From Azadirachta indica (taxonomy: Eukaryota; Streptophyta; Magnoliopsida; Sapindales; Meliaceae), in assembly GCA_022749755.1 (NCBI GenBank), contig CM040444.1, positions 18,025,274-18,089,273 on the forward strand: a stretch of DNA of 64,000 bases. Direction: 5' to 3'. This document shows positions 1 through 13,100 of the stretch, piece after piece. A program made the position numbers and the translations under genes. The notes under the pieces were generated by a model. It was given only the letters and a program-made list of their open reading frames with translations. It ran no database searches and was not told the DNA's origin. Each line of letters starts with the position of its first letter. The first letter of the stretch is position 1.

Positions 1-3000
1 TCGTTATGAAGAATTCTTTTGCCGTGAGGAAGAAATCTTCTGTCATATTGAATAAATTTTCACTAAGACGTATTAAAGGTATTATCAGCCATGCTGATGA
101 TGGTTTCAGCTCTATCGAAGAGATTTTGAGTCGAATAGAGACATTTTCAGGCACAATAGCAATTCTTTCGTCGTTAAGAGCAAAAGTTTCGTCGTTATGA
201 AGAATTCTTTCGTCGTGAGGAGGAAATCTTCTGTCATATTGAATAAATTTTCACTGAGACGTATAAAAGGTATTACCAGCCATATTGATGATGATTTCAG
301 CGCTATCGAAGAGATTTTGAGTAGAATAGAGACATTTTCAGGCACAATAGCAATTCTTCCGTCGTTAAGAGCAAAAGTTTCGTCGTTATGAAGAATTCTT
401 TCGTCGTGAGGAAGAAATCTTCTGTCATATTGAATAAATTTTCAGTAAGCCGTATTAAAGGTGTTATCAGCCATGCTGATGATGTTTTCAGCTCTATCGA
501 AGAGATTTTGAGTCGAATAGAGACATTTTCAGGCACAATAGCAATTCTTCCGTCGTTAAGAGCAAAAGTTTCGTCGTTATGAAGAATTCTTTCGTCGTGA
601 GGAAAAAATCTTCTGTGATACTGAATAAATTTTCACTGAGACATATTAAATGTATTATCAGCCATATTGATGATGATTTCAGTGTTATCGAAGAAATTTT
701 GAGCCGAATAGAGACATTTTCAGGCACAACAGCAATTCTTTCGTCGTTAAGAGCAAAAGTTTCGTCGTTATGAAGAATTCTTTCGTCGTGAGGAAGAAAT
801 CTTCTGTCATATTGAATAAATTTTCACTCAGACGTATTAAAGGTATTATCAGCCATATTGATGATGATTTCAGCGCTATCGAAGAGATTTTGAGTCGAAT
901 AGAGACATTTTCAGGCACAATAGCAATTCTTTCGTCGTTAAGAGCAAAAGTTTCGTCGTTATGCAGAATTCATTCGTCGTGAGGAGAAGAAATCTTCTGT
1001 CATATTGAATAAATTTTCACTCAGTAACGTATTAAGGTGTTATTATCAGCCATATTGATGATGATTTCAGCTCTATCGAAGAGATTTTGAGTCGAATAGA
1101 GACATTTTCAGGCACAATAGCAATTCTTTCGTCGTTAAGAACAAAAGTTTCGTCGTTATGAAGAATTCTTTCGTCGTGAGGAAGAAATCTTCTGTCAGAT
1201 TGAATAAATTTTCACTCAAGCCGTATTAAAGGTATTATCAGCCATGCTGATGATGATTTCAGCGCTATCGAAGAGATTTTGAGTAGAATAGAGACATTTT
1301 CAGGCACAATAGCAATTCTTTCGTCGTTAAGAACAAAAGTTTCGTCGTTATGAAGAATTCTTTCGTCGTGAGGAAGAAATCTTCTGTCAGATTGAATAAA
1401 TTTTCACTCAGACGTATTAAAGGTATTATCAGCCATATTGATGATGATTTCAGCGCTATCGAAGAGATTTTGAGTAGAATAGAGACATTTTCAGGCACAA
1501 TAGCAATTCTTCCGTCGTTAAGAGCAAAAGTTTCGTCGTTATGAAGAATTCTTTCGTCGTGAGGAAGAAATCTTCTGTCATATTGAATAAATTTTCACTA
1601 AGACGTATTAAAGGTGTTATCAGCCATATTGATGATGATTTCAGCGCTATCGAAGAGATTTTGAGTCGAATAGAGACATTTTCAGGCACAATAGCAATTC
1701 TTCCGTCGTTAAGAGCAAAAGTTTCGTCGTTATGAAGAATTCTTTCGTCGTGAGGAAGAAATCTTCTATCAGATTGAATAAATTTTCACTCAGACGTATT
1801 AAATATATTACCAGCCATATTGATGATGATTTCAGCGCTATCGAAGAGATTTTCAGTCGAATAGAGACATTTTCAGGCACAATAGCAATTCTTTCATCGT
1901 TAAGAACAAAAGTTTCGTCGTTATTAAGAATTCTTTCGTCGTGAGGATGAAATCTTCTGTCATATTGAAAAAATTTTCACTGAAACGTATTAAAGGTATT
2001 ATCAGCCTTATTAATGATGATTTCAGCGCTATCGAAGAGATTTTGAGTAGAATAGAGACATTTTCAGGCACAATAGCAATTCTTCCGTCGTTAAGAGCAA
2101 AAGTTTCGTCGTTATGAAGAATTTTTTCGTCGTGAGAAGAAATCTTCTGTCATATTGAATAAATTTTCACTCAGACGTATTAAAGGTATTATCAGCCATA
2201 TTGATGATGATTTCAGCGCTATCGAAGAGATTTTGAGTAGAATAGAGACATTTTCAGGCACAATAGCAATTCTTCCGTCGTTAAGAGCAAAAGTTTCGTC
2301 GTTATGAAGAATTCTTTCGTCGTGAGGAAGAAATCTTCTGTCATATTGAATAAATTTTCACTCAGACGTATTAAAGGTATTATCAGCCATATTGATGATG
2401 ATTTCAGCGCTATCGAAGAGATTTTGAGTCGAATAGAGACATTTTCAGGCACAATAGCAATTCTTTCGTCGTTAAGAACAAAAGTTTCGTCGTTATTAAG
2501 AATTCTTTCGTCGTGAGGAAGAAATCTTCTGTCATATTGAATAAATTTTCACTCAGACGTATTAAAGGTATTATCAGCCATATTGATGATGATTTCAGCG
2601 CTATCGAAGAGATTTTGAGTAGAATAGAGACATTTTCAGGCACAATAGCAATTCTTCTGTCGTTAAGAGCAAAAGTTTCGTCGTTATGAAGAATTTTTTC
2701 GTCGTGAGGAGGAAAATCTTCTGTCATATTGAATAAATTTTTCACTGTAAGACGTATAAAGGTATTACCAGCCATATTGATGATGATTTCAGCGCTATCG
2801 AAGAGATTTTGAGTCGAATAGAGACATTTTCAGGCACAATAGCAATTCTTTCGTCGTTAAGAACAAAAGTTTCGTCGTTAAGAACAAAAGTTTCGTCGTT
2901 ATTAAGAATTCTTTCGTCGTGAGGAAGAAATCTTCTGTCATATTGAATAAATTTTCACTCAGACGTATTAAAGGTATTATCAGCCATATTGATGATGATT

Positions 3001-5001
3001 TCAGCGCTATCGAAGAGATTTTGAGTAGAATAGAGACATTTTCAGGCACAATAGCAATTCTTCCGTCGTTAAGAGCAAAAGTTTCGTCGTTATGAAGAAT
3101 TCTTTCGTCGTGAGGAAGAAATCTTCTGTCAGATTGAATAAATTTTCACTGAAACGTATTAAAGGTATTATCAGCCATATTGATGATGATTTCAGCGCTA
3201 TCGAAGAGATTTTGAGTAGAATAGAGACATTTTCAGGCACAATAGCAATTCTTCCGTCGTTAAGAGCAAAAGTTTCGTCGTTATGAAGAATTCTTTCGTC
3301 GTGAGGAAGAAATCTTCTGTCATATTGAATAAATTTTCACTCAGACGTATTAAAGGTATTATCAGCCATATTGATGATGATTTCAGCGCTATCGAAGAGA
3401 TTTTGAGTAGAATAGAGACATTTTCAGGCACAATAGCAATTCTTTCGTCGTTAAGAACAAAAGTTTCGTCGTTATGAAGAATTCTTTCGTCGTGAGGAGG
3501 AAATCTTCTGTCATATTGAATAAATTTTCACTCAGACGTATTAAAGGTATTATCAGCCATATTGATGATGATTTCAGCGCTATCGAAGAGATTTTGAGTA
3601 GAATAGAGACATTTTCAGGCACAATAGCATTCTTCCGTCGTTAAGAGCAAAAGTTTCGTCGTTAAGAGCAAAAGTTTCGTCGTTATGAAGAATTCTTTCG
3701 TCGTGAGGAAGAAATCTTCTGTCAGATTGAATAAATTTTCACTCAGACGTATTAAAGGTATTATCAGCCATATTGATGATGATTTCAGCGCTATCGAAGA
3801 GATTTTGAGTCGAATAGAGACATTTTCAGGCACAATAGCAATTCTTTCGTCGTTAAGAGCAAAAGTTTCGTCGTTATGAAGAATTCTTTCGTCGTGAGGA
3901 AGAAATCTTCTGTCATATTGAATAAATTTTCACTCAGACGTATTAAAGGTATTATCAGCCATATTGATGATGATTTCAGCGCTATCGAAGAGATTTTGAG
4001 TCGAATAGAGACATTTTCAGGCACAATAGCAATTCTTTCGTCGTTAAGAGCAAAAGTTTCGTCGTTATGAAGAATTCTTTCGTCGTGAGGAAGAAATCTT
4101 CTGTCATATTGAATAAATTTTCACTGAAACGTATTAAAGGTATTATCAGCCATATTGATGATGATTTCAGCGCTATCGAAGAGATTTTGAGTAGAATAGA
4201 GACATTTTCAGGCACAATAGCAATTCTTCCGTCGTTAAGAGCAAAAGTTTCGTCGTTATGAAGAATTCTTTCGTCGTGAGGAAGAAATCTTCTGTCAGAT
4301 TGAATAAATTTTCACTCAGACGTATTAAAGGTGTTATCAGCCATGCTGATGATGGTTTCAACTCTATCGAAGATATTTTCAGTCGAATAGAGACATTTTC
4401 AGGCACAATAGCAATTCTTTCATCGTTAAGAACAAAAGTTTCGTCGTTATTAAGAATTCTTTCGTCGTGAGGAAGAAATCTTCTGTCATATTGAATAAAT
4501 TTTCACTGAAACGTATTAAAGGTATTATCAGCCATATTGATGATGATTTCAGCGCTATCGAAGAGATTTTGAGTAGAATAGAGACATTTTCAGGCACAAT
4601 AGCAATTCTTTCGTCGTTAAGAGCAAAAGTTTCGTCGTTATGAAGAATTCTTTCGTCGTGAGGAAGAAATCTTCTGTCATATTGAATAAATTTTCACTGA
4701 AACGTATTAAAGGTATTATCAGCCATATTGATGATGATTTCAGCGCTATCGAAGAGATTTTGAGTCGAATAGAGACATTTTCAGGCACAATAGCAATTCT
4801 TCCGTCGTTAAGAGCAAAAGTTTCGTCGTTATGAAGAATTCTTTCGTCGTGAGGAAGAAATCTTCTGTCATATTGAATAAATTTTCACTCAGACGTATTA
4901 AAGGTGTATTATCAGCCATATGATGATGATGATTTCAGCGCTATCGAAGAGATTTTGAGTCGAATAGAGACATTTTCAGGCACAATAGCAATTCTTTCGT
5001 C
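1..5001. repeat. 191-bp tandem satellite array (about 26 monomers)
   Basis: A near-perfect head-to-tail repeat with a 191-bp period runs from the window start to the first gap. Monomer starts can be followed at 6, 197, 388, 579, 770, 961 and so on to about 4831. Each monomer carries one GAATTC site and a run of short internal sub-repeats around TTTCGTCGTTA. The plus strand of most monomers holds a 64-codon frame and the minus strand a 77-codon frame. Because 191 is not a multiple of three, the frames do not fuse into one protein. The array is truncated at both ends (window edge and gap), so its real size is unknown. I regard it as satellite DNA rather than a gene family. Confidence 0.95.
2858..2899. 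repeat. 21-bp sub-repeat expansion inside a satellite monomer
   Basis: The segment AAGAACAAAAGTTTCGTCGTT is present twice in a row here, lengthening this monomer by 21 bp. An equivalent duplication with AAGAGC instead of AAGAAC occurs near 3640-3682. These are local sub-unit expansions within the 191-bp array, consistent with slippage or unequal exchange at the short internal repeat. Confidence 0.85.
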
Positions 5002-5101
5002 NNNNNNNNNNNNNNNNNNNNNNNNNNNNNNNNNNNNNNNNNNNNNNNNNNNNNNNNNNNNNNNNNNNNNNNNNNNNNNNNNNNNNNNNNNNNNNNNNNN
5101 N
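5002..5101. other. Assembly gap (100 N)
   Basis: Exactly 100 N, the usual placeholder for a gap of unknown length. It interrupts the satellite array, which does not resume on the far side; the sequence restarts in a T tract. Confidence 0.98.
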
Positions 5102-6641
5102 TTTTTTTTTTTTAAAATCCTAAGAATTTATATGTTAATTGACTTTTTAATAATGTTATCAGTTTCTTCGACTACTTTCTACGCTGTAAGAAAACAGGCA
5201 AGCAAAGTTCGGAAACCAAAAATGTTCTTTTTTCTTTGAAATTTGGAAACCCAACAACTGATTTGAAAATATAAGAGTTTTAATTTTCTAGCTTAGCTCT
5301 GTTGAAGAATGAATTTACCAAGAATAAGCTTGAAGGTGGTTCTCTCTCTCTCTCTGTCTCTCTCTCAAAAACATTGTGTTCTTGGGATTGGGAATGGATA
5401 TGAGGTATATATTATTCCTGGCCTGATCATAACTAGGTCTAGGTATGATGAAGAGTGGTAAGTGCAATGGAGTACGTTACGTTTAGTCATCATATCAGAC
5501 AATAACATGCGGATAAAATGGTAATTGCATTCACAAAACAAAAGTGGCATACAATACGTGCTTACATGCACCTTTAAAGAAATAAATAACGTTAAAGTAG
5601 GGGAGGTAGATGGGCATTGATAGAAATTCTCGTGGGGTAAGTGGGTATTTCTACGCAAACATCGTGAAGGAATTTTCGTTGAGGGATGCATATTTGTTAC
5701 CACACCAACGACCACGTGCACATTTTTATTTAATTAATTAAAGTAAATTGTTGTTATTTTTTATGCAAGGCTGCGGCAACATTCCTCACTATGAAATGAA
5801 TGGATATGAATAGAATTCATGGTGTTGTGTTTATCATAAAAAAGTCTGAAGTTCGGATAAGTCTAAGCAGTAGAGCCTCCACTATAATTATAACTAGAAC
5901 ACGTCATGTTTAACACATGTTATGTTAGCACAAGTTTTGATCTAGTGTGGTTGTTTGTTATCAGCTTACTTGCTTTGCCCTGCTTTGCTTTCTAATATAA
6001 CAAACTCGGAATTGATTTTCAAATTTATTTATTTATTGATTGATTTTCCCTCTGAACGTAATTGGCGGAGTTGGACATAACATGACGTGAGCCGCCCTTT
6101 GTTTTTTTTTTCGTGCGCTTGCAATTATAATAATACAACATATTAAAGATTTTAGATAAAGTTTGTGATTAGCTAGATTAGATTGGATTGAATTATTTAT
6201 TTATTACGGTGATCAGTGATGTGATTATAGGATTCATTCAAAGCGTTAAAATTATCAAAATATATTATTATTATTATTATTATTATTTTTGGTTATATTC
6301 GCCAAATTCGTTGTTGAACTGAACTTCATCCTGAACTGACTTTATGTATTGACATTTTACCGATTGGTGTCTGTCTGTATACATTGCCATTCAAATCTTA
6401 AACATTGGGATCTTAATTTATCTTCACTCACCGCATTATTTGTTTCCTCTATAACAACATTTATTACATATGAATTTATTTGAATAATATAGAAAATTAT
6501 AAATATAAATTATTTGAATAATATTATTGATTTCATGAAAGTAAAAAAAAAAAATAACAAATATTAATGAGCAACACTTCTAAAATTAACATTCTAATTT
6601 TCATTCGTACTCTATTTTCATTGATTTTATGAAAGTAAAAA

Positions 6642-6685
<44 letters not shown>

Positions 6686-7003
6686 TAATGAGGTTAAATA
6701 GTATATAGAACACGTCTAAAACTAACATTCTAATTTTAATTCCTATTCTATATTATTATTATTATTCCGTAGAAATGTCCTCATGTATTGTTGTACGTCT
6801 TTGTTTTTCTATATTTCGTATTACATTCTCCCATTTGTCATACCTTCAAATCCCGATCACCTTTAGTCAATAATCAAATATTTCTCTTTAAAGAATAACA
6901 AATTTTAGAATCTTCAATCCAATCCATCCCACAACAGCCAAGATTTACTACTAGCCAACCACAAACTTTTAGTACAAGTTGCCGTCTTTCTTCTTCGTCG
7001 TAC
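5102..7003. other. Intergenic, trehalase upstream region
   Basis: AT-rich DNA without a recognisable gene. It contains a CT-rich microsatellite at about 5341-5366 and ATT/TTA trinucleotide runs at about 6263-6286 and 6643-6685. A 118-codon minus-strand open frame at 5365-5721 has no recognisable domain and I do not call it a gene. Confidence 0.7.
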
Positions 7004-7010
7004 TATAAAT
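7004..7010 (+). promoter_or_regulatory. Probable TATA box of the trehalase gene
   Basis: TATAAAT lies 51 bp upstream of the trehalase ATG at 7061. This would put transcription start about 25-30 bp downstream with a short leader. The call rests on position and motif only. Confidence 0.5.
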
Positions 7011-7060
7011 ACCAGCACCTACATCACATCCATCCATGTCTTCTTCTCAAACTTCCGTTC

Positions 7061-10000
7061 ATGGCCGTCTTTCACTCTTCCAACACTAGCCAGCCCACTT
7101 TTCCCTTTCTTTTTTTCTTACTTTCAACGATGACCGTCGTCAATTCTTTGTCGCCGCAGCCTGCTGCATGCCCTTTGATTCCGACGACCCCGTTGGTCAC
7201 TTTCCTGGAAAGGGTACAAGAAACTGCATTGAAATCTTTCGGACAGAACAACTTTGACCCAAAACTTTACGTTGATTTGTCGTTGAAGACAAATTTGTCG
7301 ACTGCTGTCGACGCTTTTCACAAGCTGTCGAGAAACGTCACCGGGTCAGTTGAGGTTCAGGATTTGAAGCAGTTTATAAAGAATTACTTTCGGGGTGCCG
7401 GAGACGATCTCGTGTACGTTGAACCGGCGGATTTTGAGCCGGAACCGGCGGGGTTCTTGCCTAAGGTGAAGAATCCTGTGGTGAGAGCATGGGCTTTAGA
7501 GGTGCATAGTTTGTGGAAAATTTTGAGCCGGAGAGTTTCTGGTTCTGTTTTGGACCGACCTGAGTTGCACACTTTACTTCCCCTTCCTGGAGCGGTCGTA
7601 ATTCCGGGTTCCCGCTTCAGAGAAGTCTATTATTGGGATTCTTACTGGGTTATTAGGTAAGTTCCAGTTTTCTGTACTTTCTAATTTCAGGTCTCTTTTT
7701 GCTACAACAGTTTAAAAAGTTTGATACTCACCAATTTTTACTGCACTTCAATTTTAAACAATAACATCCTAAGCTTCATGTTAGCAAAAAATAAAAAATT
7801 TATGTAATTTTTCAGCATGATTTGGGCTTATTTTAATGCTTTTAGAGTAGGACATTATGGAAACTGTTTTTGGGATCTTCGAATTAGGATTGGATAGAAT
7901 TTTGTATGGATGTGATTCATGTAATTTTGATATGCAGGGGATTGCTGGCAAGTAAAATGTATGAGACAGCGAAAGGAATAGTGAACAATCTGATTTCGCT
8001 CATAGATAAATATGGCTATGTTCTTAATGGTGCAAGAGCCTATTACACCAACAGAAGGTAATTGTAATGCTTCTTCCTTATCATGTTAACTGATTATACA
8101 CAATTTAGGTTCCATCACTTACCAATTTAATGTCTGCTGCATTAGTTACTTGTCAATTTCCTATTCATGTTGCCTTTCATGTCTTCTACAATACATGTAA
8201 AATGCTGCCATTTATAGCTAAGCAGTGATGAATTGAGAGCGTATGGTGTATGTAATATAAACAAGTAATAGATTACTAGTTGTAATTTTTCGGGATGGTA
8301 TTGAAATAGCATGGTTTGATCTCTTGCAGCCAGCCTCCTCTTCTCAGTGCAATGGTTCATGTCATATACAGTCAAACCAATGACTTGAATTTTGTCAGAA
8401 AAGCTCTCCCTGCATTGCTCAAAGAATACCATTTCTGGAACTCTGGTATGACAAACATATGCATTATACTTACAGAATCCACTTGGTTACTTCCCCTTTT
8501 ATGTTTAGAAAGAAACCATATTCAAATCTTGCCTCATTATAGGAATACATAAGGTTATCATCCAAGATAATCAAGGTACCAATCATACATTGAGCCGCTA
8601 TTTTGCAATGTGGAATAACCCCAGGCCTGAATCTTCAACCACTGTATGTTCTCTTCTTTTTTTTTTTTTTTTTTTTTTTTTGTTTGGTTACTTTTCGGCA
8701 AACTTACCTTGGCATGAATAGATGCTTTATATTAGATACATAATAACTTCTTCTGTCTACCAGGACAAGACACATGCTTCCAATCTCACAAATAATTTTG
8801 AGAAACAACGGTTTTACCGTGAATTGGCTTCGGCTGCTGAATCTGGATGGGATTTCAGTACAAGATGGATGAGGTAGTTTTTCAAGCTTGTTTCTTACAA
8901 TCTGATTCAATTATTAGACTAAATTAGTCAGTCATAAGTTTTAAGGACTTAAAAGTTCAATTTTCATGTTGCAGGAATACTTCAGAATTCACCAGTTTGG
9001 CTACAACATCAGTTTTAGCTGTTGACTTGAATATATTCATACTCAGGGTATAACTCCTTTACCTTTTTATGAACTCTTGAAATCTGGAATCCATAAAATT
9101 GCTCATACTTGAGTGCTATTATGTATGTTGATTCAGATGGAACTTGACATTACCTCCTTGGCAAAGGTGGTTGGAGACAAGAGGACAGCTGAGAGTTTCC
9201 TGGAAGCTTCTCAAGCAAGAAAACATGCCATAAACTCTGTTTTCTGGAATGAAGAGGTGGGCCAATGGCTAGATTACTGGATCAATGATGGATATGATTG
9301 CAAGGTGATTACTCTCTACTCAAGGTTTTTTACCTGACAGTCTAATGCACTCATCAGTTTTACTGAATTCCCCAGTTGGATATACTTGCAGCACAATGAA
9401 ATGTGGCAAGCTGCAAATCAGAATCATAATGTATTTGCTTCAAACTTCGTTCCTATATGGATCGAATTGTTCAACTCAGGTTTGTAACTCTTTAATGTCT
9501 ATTCTTATACTAATTTTACAAAATTATCATGTATGCTTAAACTTTGCACCATATTTCAGATGCTAAACTGATGGAGAAGGTCAGGAAAAGCTTTGAAAAT
9601 TCAGGCTGCTTTGTGCTGCTGGAATTGCAACTTCTTTGAACAAATCAGGACAACAATGGTGACTAACTTACTTCAATATTCACATTACGTTTCCCTACAT
9701 GTTTCTTGCCCATTTATCTTATATAAGCAAATACAAAACAGGGATTTTCCGAATGGTTGGGCACCGCTTCAACACATGATAGTAGAAGGTTTGGCAAAAT
9801 CAGGTTCATCAGAAGCAAAATCAGTTGCAGAAGACATTGTTGTGAGGTGGATCAGAACCAACTACGTCGCCTACAAAGAAACCGGGGCAATGCATGAAAA
9901 ATATGATGTTGAAAAGTGTGGAGATTATGGAGGTGGTGGTGAATACGTACCCCAGGTAGAGGCAGAACTTATTCAATGTTTTCAACTTTTGCATACCAAT

Positions 10001-10150
10001 TTTCTATTCATTTATAAATGCTCTTTCCTGCAGACTGGATTTGGTTGGTCAAATGGGGTTGTATTGGCATTTTTGGAGGAGTTTGGATGGCCAGAAGATG
10101 TGAAGATAGATTGCCCCTTGAGCTATGGATCTGAATACAACAGTTTTTGA
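7061..10150 (+). CDS. TRE1: Trehalase (glycoside hydrolase family 37), 11 exons, one frame break
   Basis: Hydrolyses trehalose to two glucose; plant trehalase is anchored at the plasma membrane facing the apoplast. Exons read 7061-7656, 7938-8057, 8330-8445, 8543-8643, 8764-8873, 8975-9047, 9137-9304, 9392-9479, 9560-9658, 9742-9955 and 10034-10150, all with GT/AG borders, for about 600 residues. A hydrophobic segment near residues 14-30 suits a signal anchor. Family signatures are PGSRFREVYYWDSY (182-195), ESGWD (337-341, presumed catalytic Asp), QWDFPNGWAP (490-499) and GGGGEY (554-559, presumed catalytic Glu). Exon 9 is 1 bp short: one base is missing at 9604-9605, giving TGA at 9637 unless corrected. 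Everything after the break matches the family in the other frame, so I favour a sequence error over a true pseudogene. AATAAA at 10317 is a possible polyadenylation signal. Confidence 0.93.
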
Positions 10151-13100
10151 CTCGGTACAAAAACAGAGAATTTGTGTCAATTATCTCAATAAGATGCACA
10201 CACCAAGCATTGTGAATTTTTTTTTAATAGCATCATCGTCGTGAGCCCAACTTGGGCTGGCCCATTACCCTTGAGAACTTACATAAAAACAAACTTTATT
10301 TTATGGTTTCTTTTATAATAAATCATTAACATGCATATTTCATTCTGCATAAATATACATATATATTTTTTATATTTTTACCTGTTAAATTACTGATCAT
10401 TCCTTTTTTTTCTCTCCCTTTGTGGAGTCGTTTGTAACAATACACTCTTATCTATTTGAGCTTCAACTTTTCGAAGCACTCATTTTCTAAAGGAAAATAA
10501 ATAAAAAATCACTCTTGTTAGGTGTGAACTAGACAATTAATTGTACAATCAGAATCCACATATTCTATTATATAACACATGAATAAGATCATCACGCAGA
10601 TGATGATAAAACAAATTAAACGTAATACCCATAAAGTTTTTTAAGCAATAAAAATTATCAAATTAGGTTTTGGATTATGACACTAATCCTCGATTAATTG
10701 CCAACTTTTCTAGAAAACCAATCTGATATTGATTATTATTGAGAGCATTGATGTTCCAAAGCTGGTGGAATTAGTTGCCCTAATTGTTTATGATGATAAT
10801 TATTACATGTCAACATCTTGATTAAGAAAATGACAATTGGACCATAATTAATTCCCATAAGATGTCAAATAAGTTTAAGCTAAGTAATTATGTTTATAAA
10901 TCTTTATGGCCTACTTAGTGGGTAATCTTGGTGGGGTCATTTGATAGATTCTCTTTTCCACTTTTTATTTTTCCCACTGATAGATAGATCTTCTAATCAT
11001 GGATAATATAAAACTAAACAAATTAATTAATTAATTCATGAGTAAGATTAGCATTAATTGCATCTTGTTTGTTTTCTAGGAAAATGAGAATTAGCTAGAA
11101 AGCCAAAACTTATGCATCATTTGACATGTACAATGCTTGTAGAAATTAGAGAAGAAAAGGGATCCACTAGGAATCAATTGGATTCCCATTTGTGATGCCA
11201 TTAATTTAATTTGTTGAGTACTATGACCTCCTTTTTCTGCAAACTCATCAATCATTTTGTGCATGATTATGATATATACACACACACATATATAATTGAT
11301 CATCAATTTGTTGCTGAATTTAGTACCTAATAATTAGTATCCTCTACATATATATATATATATATATTTATATTATTACCAACTTTTGTAAATTGTTTTA
11401 TTGATAAGTTAATGATGAAATTTTGGCCCTTCTCCAAAATTATTACTTTTGTTTAACTTTGAAATTACTACAATTACGTGTAACTGTTAAGATAATCTTT
11501 GAACTTTGTAGAAATTCATTTCTCCTCTCTAATCCAGTTAAAATTGAACATAAATTGTTAAGATAATCTTTAAACTTTTGGTATAATTATTTCTAGAATG
11601 CCAGTAATTTGTTATATATGTATATAAAAGAATCCATTTGTTTAAGTTCTGTTATGATACTACCATATATTCTTGATTTTATTTTGAAAAGACTATCTCT
11701 ATTGTATATATGAACAACGGATTGACATATAATAACTTGAATTAGTTGAAAATCTTATTTTCTAAGAAACCTCAGTAACCAAATAATGGAATAAAAAAAC
11801 AAATATTATATATATTAAGAAAAAACATAATTCAATTCAAATGAGGGAGGTGGAAGGATGATTAGCCTCATCAATACAAGAATAATTTAAAGAAATAAAC
11901 CCTAATTTTAAGGGGAAAGGGACCCTGCAAGATTCGGGGCTCCCCACAGAAAAAGAGTGGCAATCATTGAACATTGGTATTATTATTATATATTCATATC
12001 ACACCATTAATTATTATTCGAATATATAAATATAAATTAAATAATTTGTAGATTTTGGGAAATGAGTAAGTGGGAAGTAATGAACAGAGTTGAGTTGAGT
12101 TGAGTTGAGTTGAGATGCCCAAATTGCATATACAATTAATAATAATATATTGTGTGTTATGGGATTTGCTGATTATTCTCTTTTCCTGAAAGCATCTTAT
12201 TAGTCAATAAATTGAGATGGAAAAAAGCAGATCAGTTCTTATTTTCTTATTTTTTAATTAATAACTAAAATTAATCACATACGAAGTATCGACCCAATTA
12301 GAAATATTAGGTTTGATTTTATATATAGATTTTTATAATATATATGTGACAGACAAATACAAATGGAACCAAACTTTTTGGTTTCAGATGATGTGTATCT
12401 TTTCAGATTATTAATTGCTTAAAATTTTTATTCTCAATCTTTGTTTAAATTATGATTTGTGTAGCCTTAACAACCTTAAGCAAGTAATTAATTAAGATAT
12501 TAATTGTTGTGACTGACCTGTGCATGTTCATGAATTATATGTAGTAAAAGGTTCAAATTTAATTTTCTTTATATATATATATATATATTATTACTTAATT
12601 TTTACTAATCATAAATATATATTATTAAAAAAATAGATTATAAAGAGAATCATTTATCTTTAATTGAGTAATATGTAAGCCTTTACTTCTAAAAATATAT
12701 ACGAATAAAATGCATGCATATTGAAGTTTTCAAAATAAAGAAATTAATCATGCAAAAATATTTTTTTTAAAGAAAGAAAAAATTAGGAGACATATTTACT
12801 CAACACATTGAATGGCATTCAGGATCTTGATTTAATTATGAGTATTCATTGTACAACTTAAGATTAATTAACCTTTACTCGAACTCTTGTTTTCACAGCC
12901 AAAAAAAACATAAAAAAAGTTTAGTAAAAATTAAGCATAACTGAAGGAGAGCAGAAACGCTGACAAGTATCCAAAAGACTATTATTATAAAGAGAGACAA
13001 TAAAATAAAATATAAATTTAATTTAATAAAAAGGTAATAATTAATTAATTAAGGCAGAACAGAAACTTAACATCCTATAATTAATTAAAATGAAATTAAT

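Noticed and set aside
6..4834. Dozens of 60-80-codon open frames on both strands as a protein family
   Set aside because: They are a by-product of a homogenised 191-bp satellite; no start context, introns, domains or continuity across monomers.
1..5001. CRISPR array
   Set aside because: Repeats are contiguous 191-bp monomers without unique spacers, in a plant genome.
4904..5239. 111-codon frame across the first gap
   Set aside because: It spans 100 N; the two sides are satellite and unrelated T-rich DNA.
5365..5721. 118-codon minus-strand gene
   Set aside because: No recognisable domain, no splice or promoter support, and biased composition.
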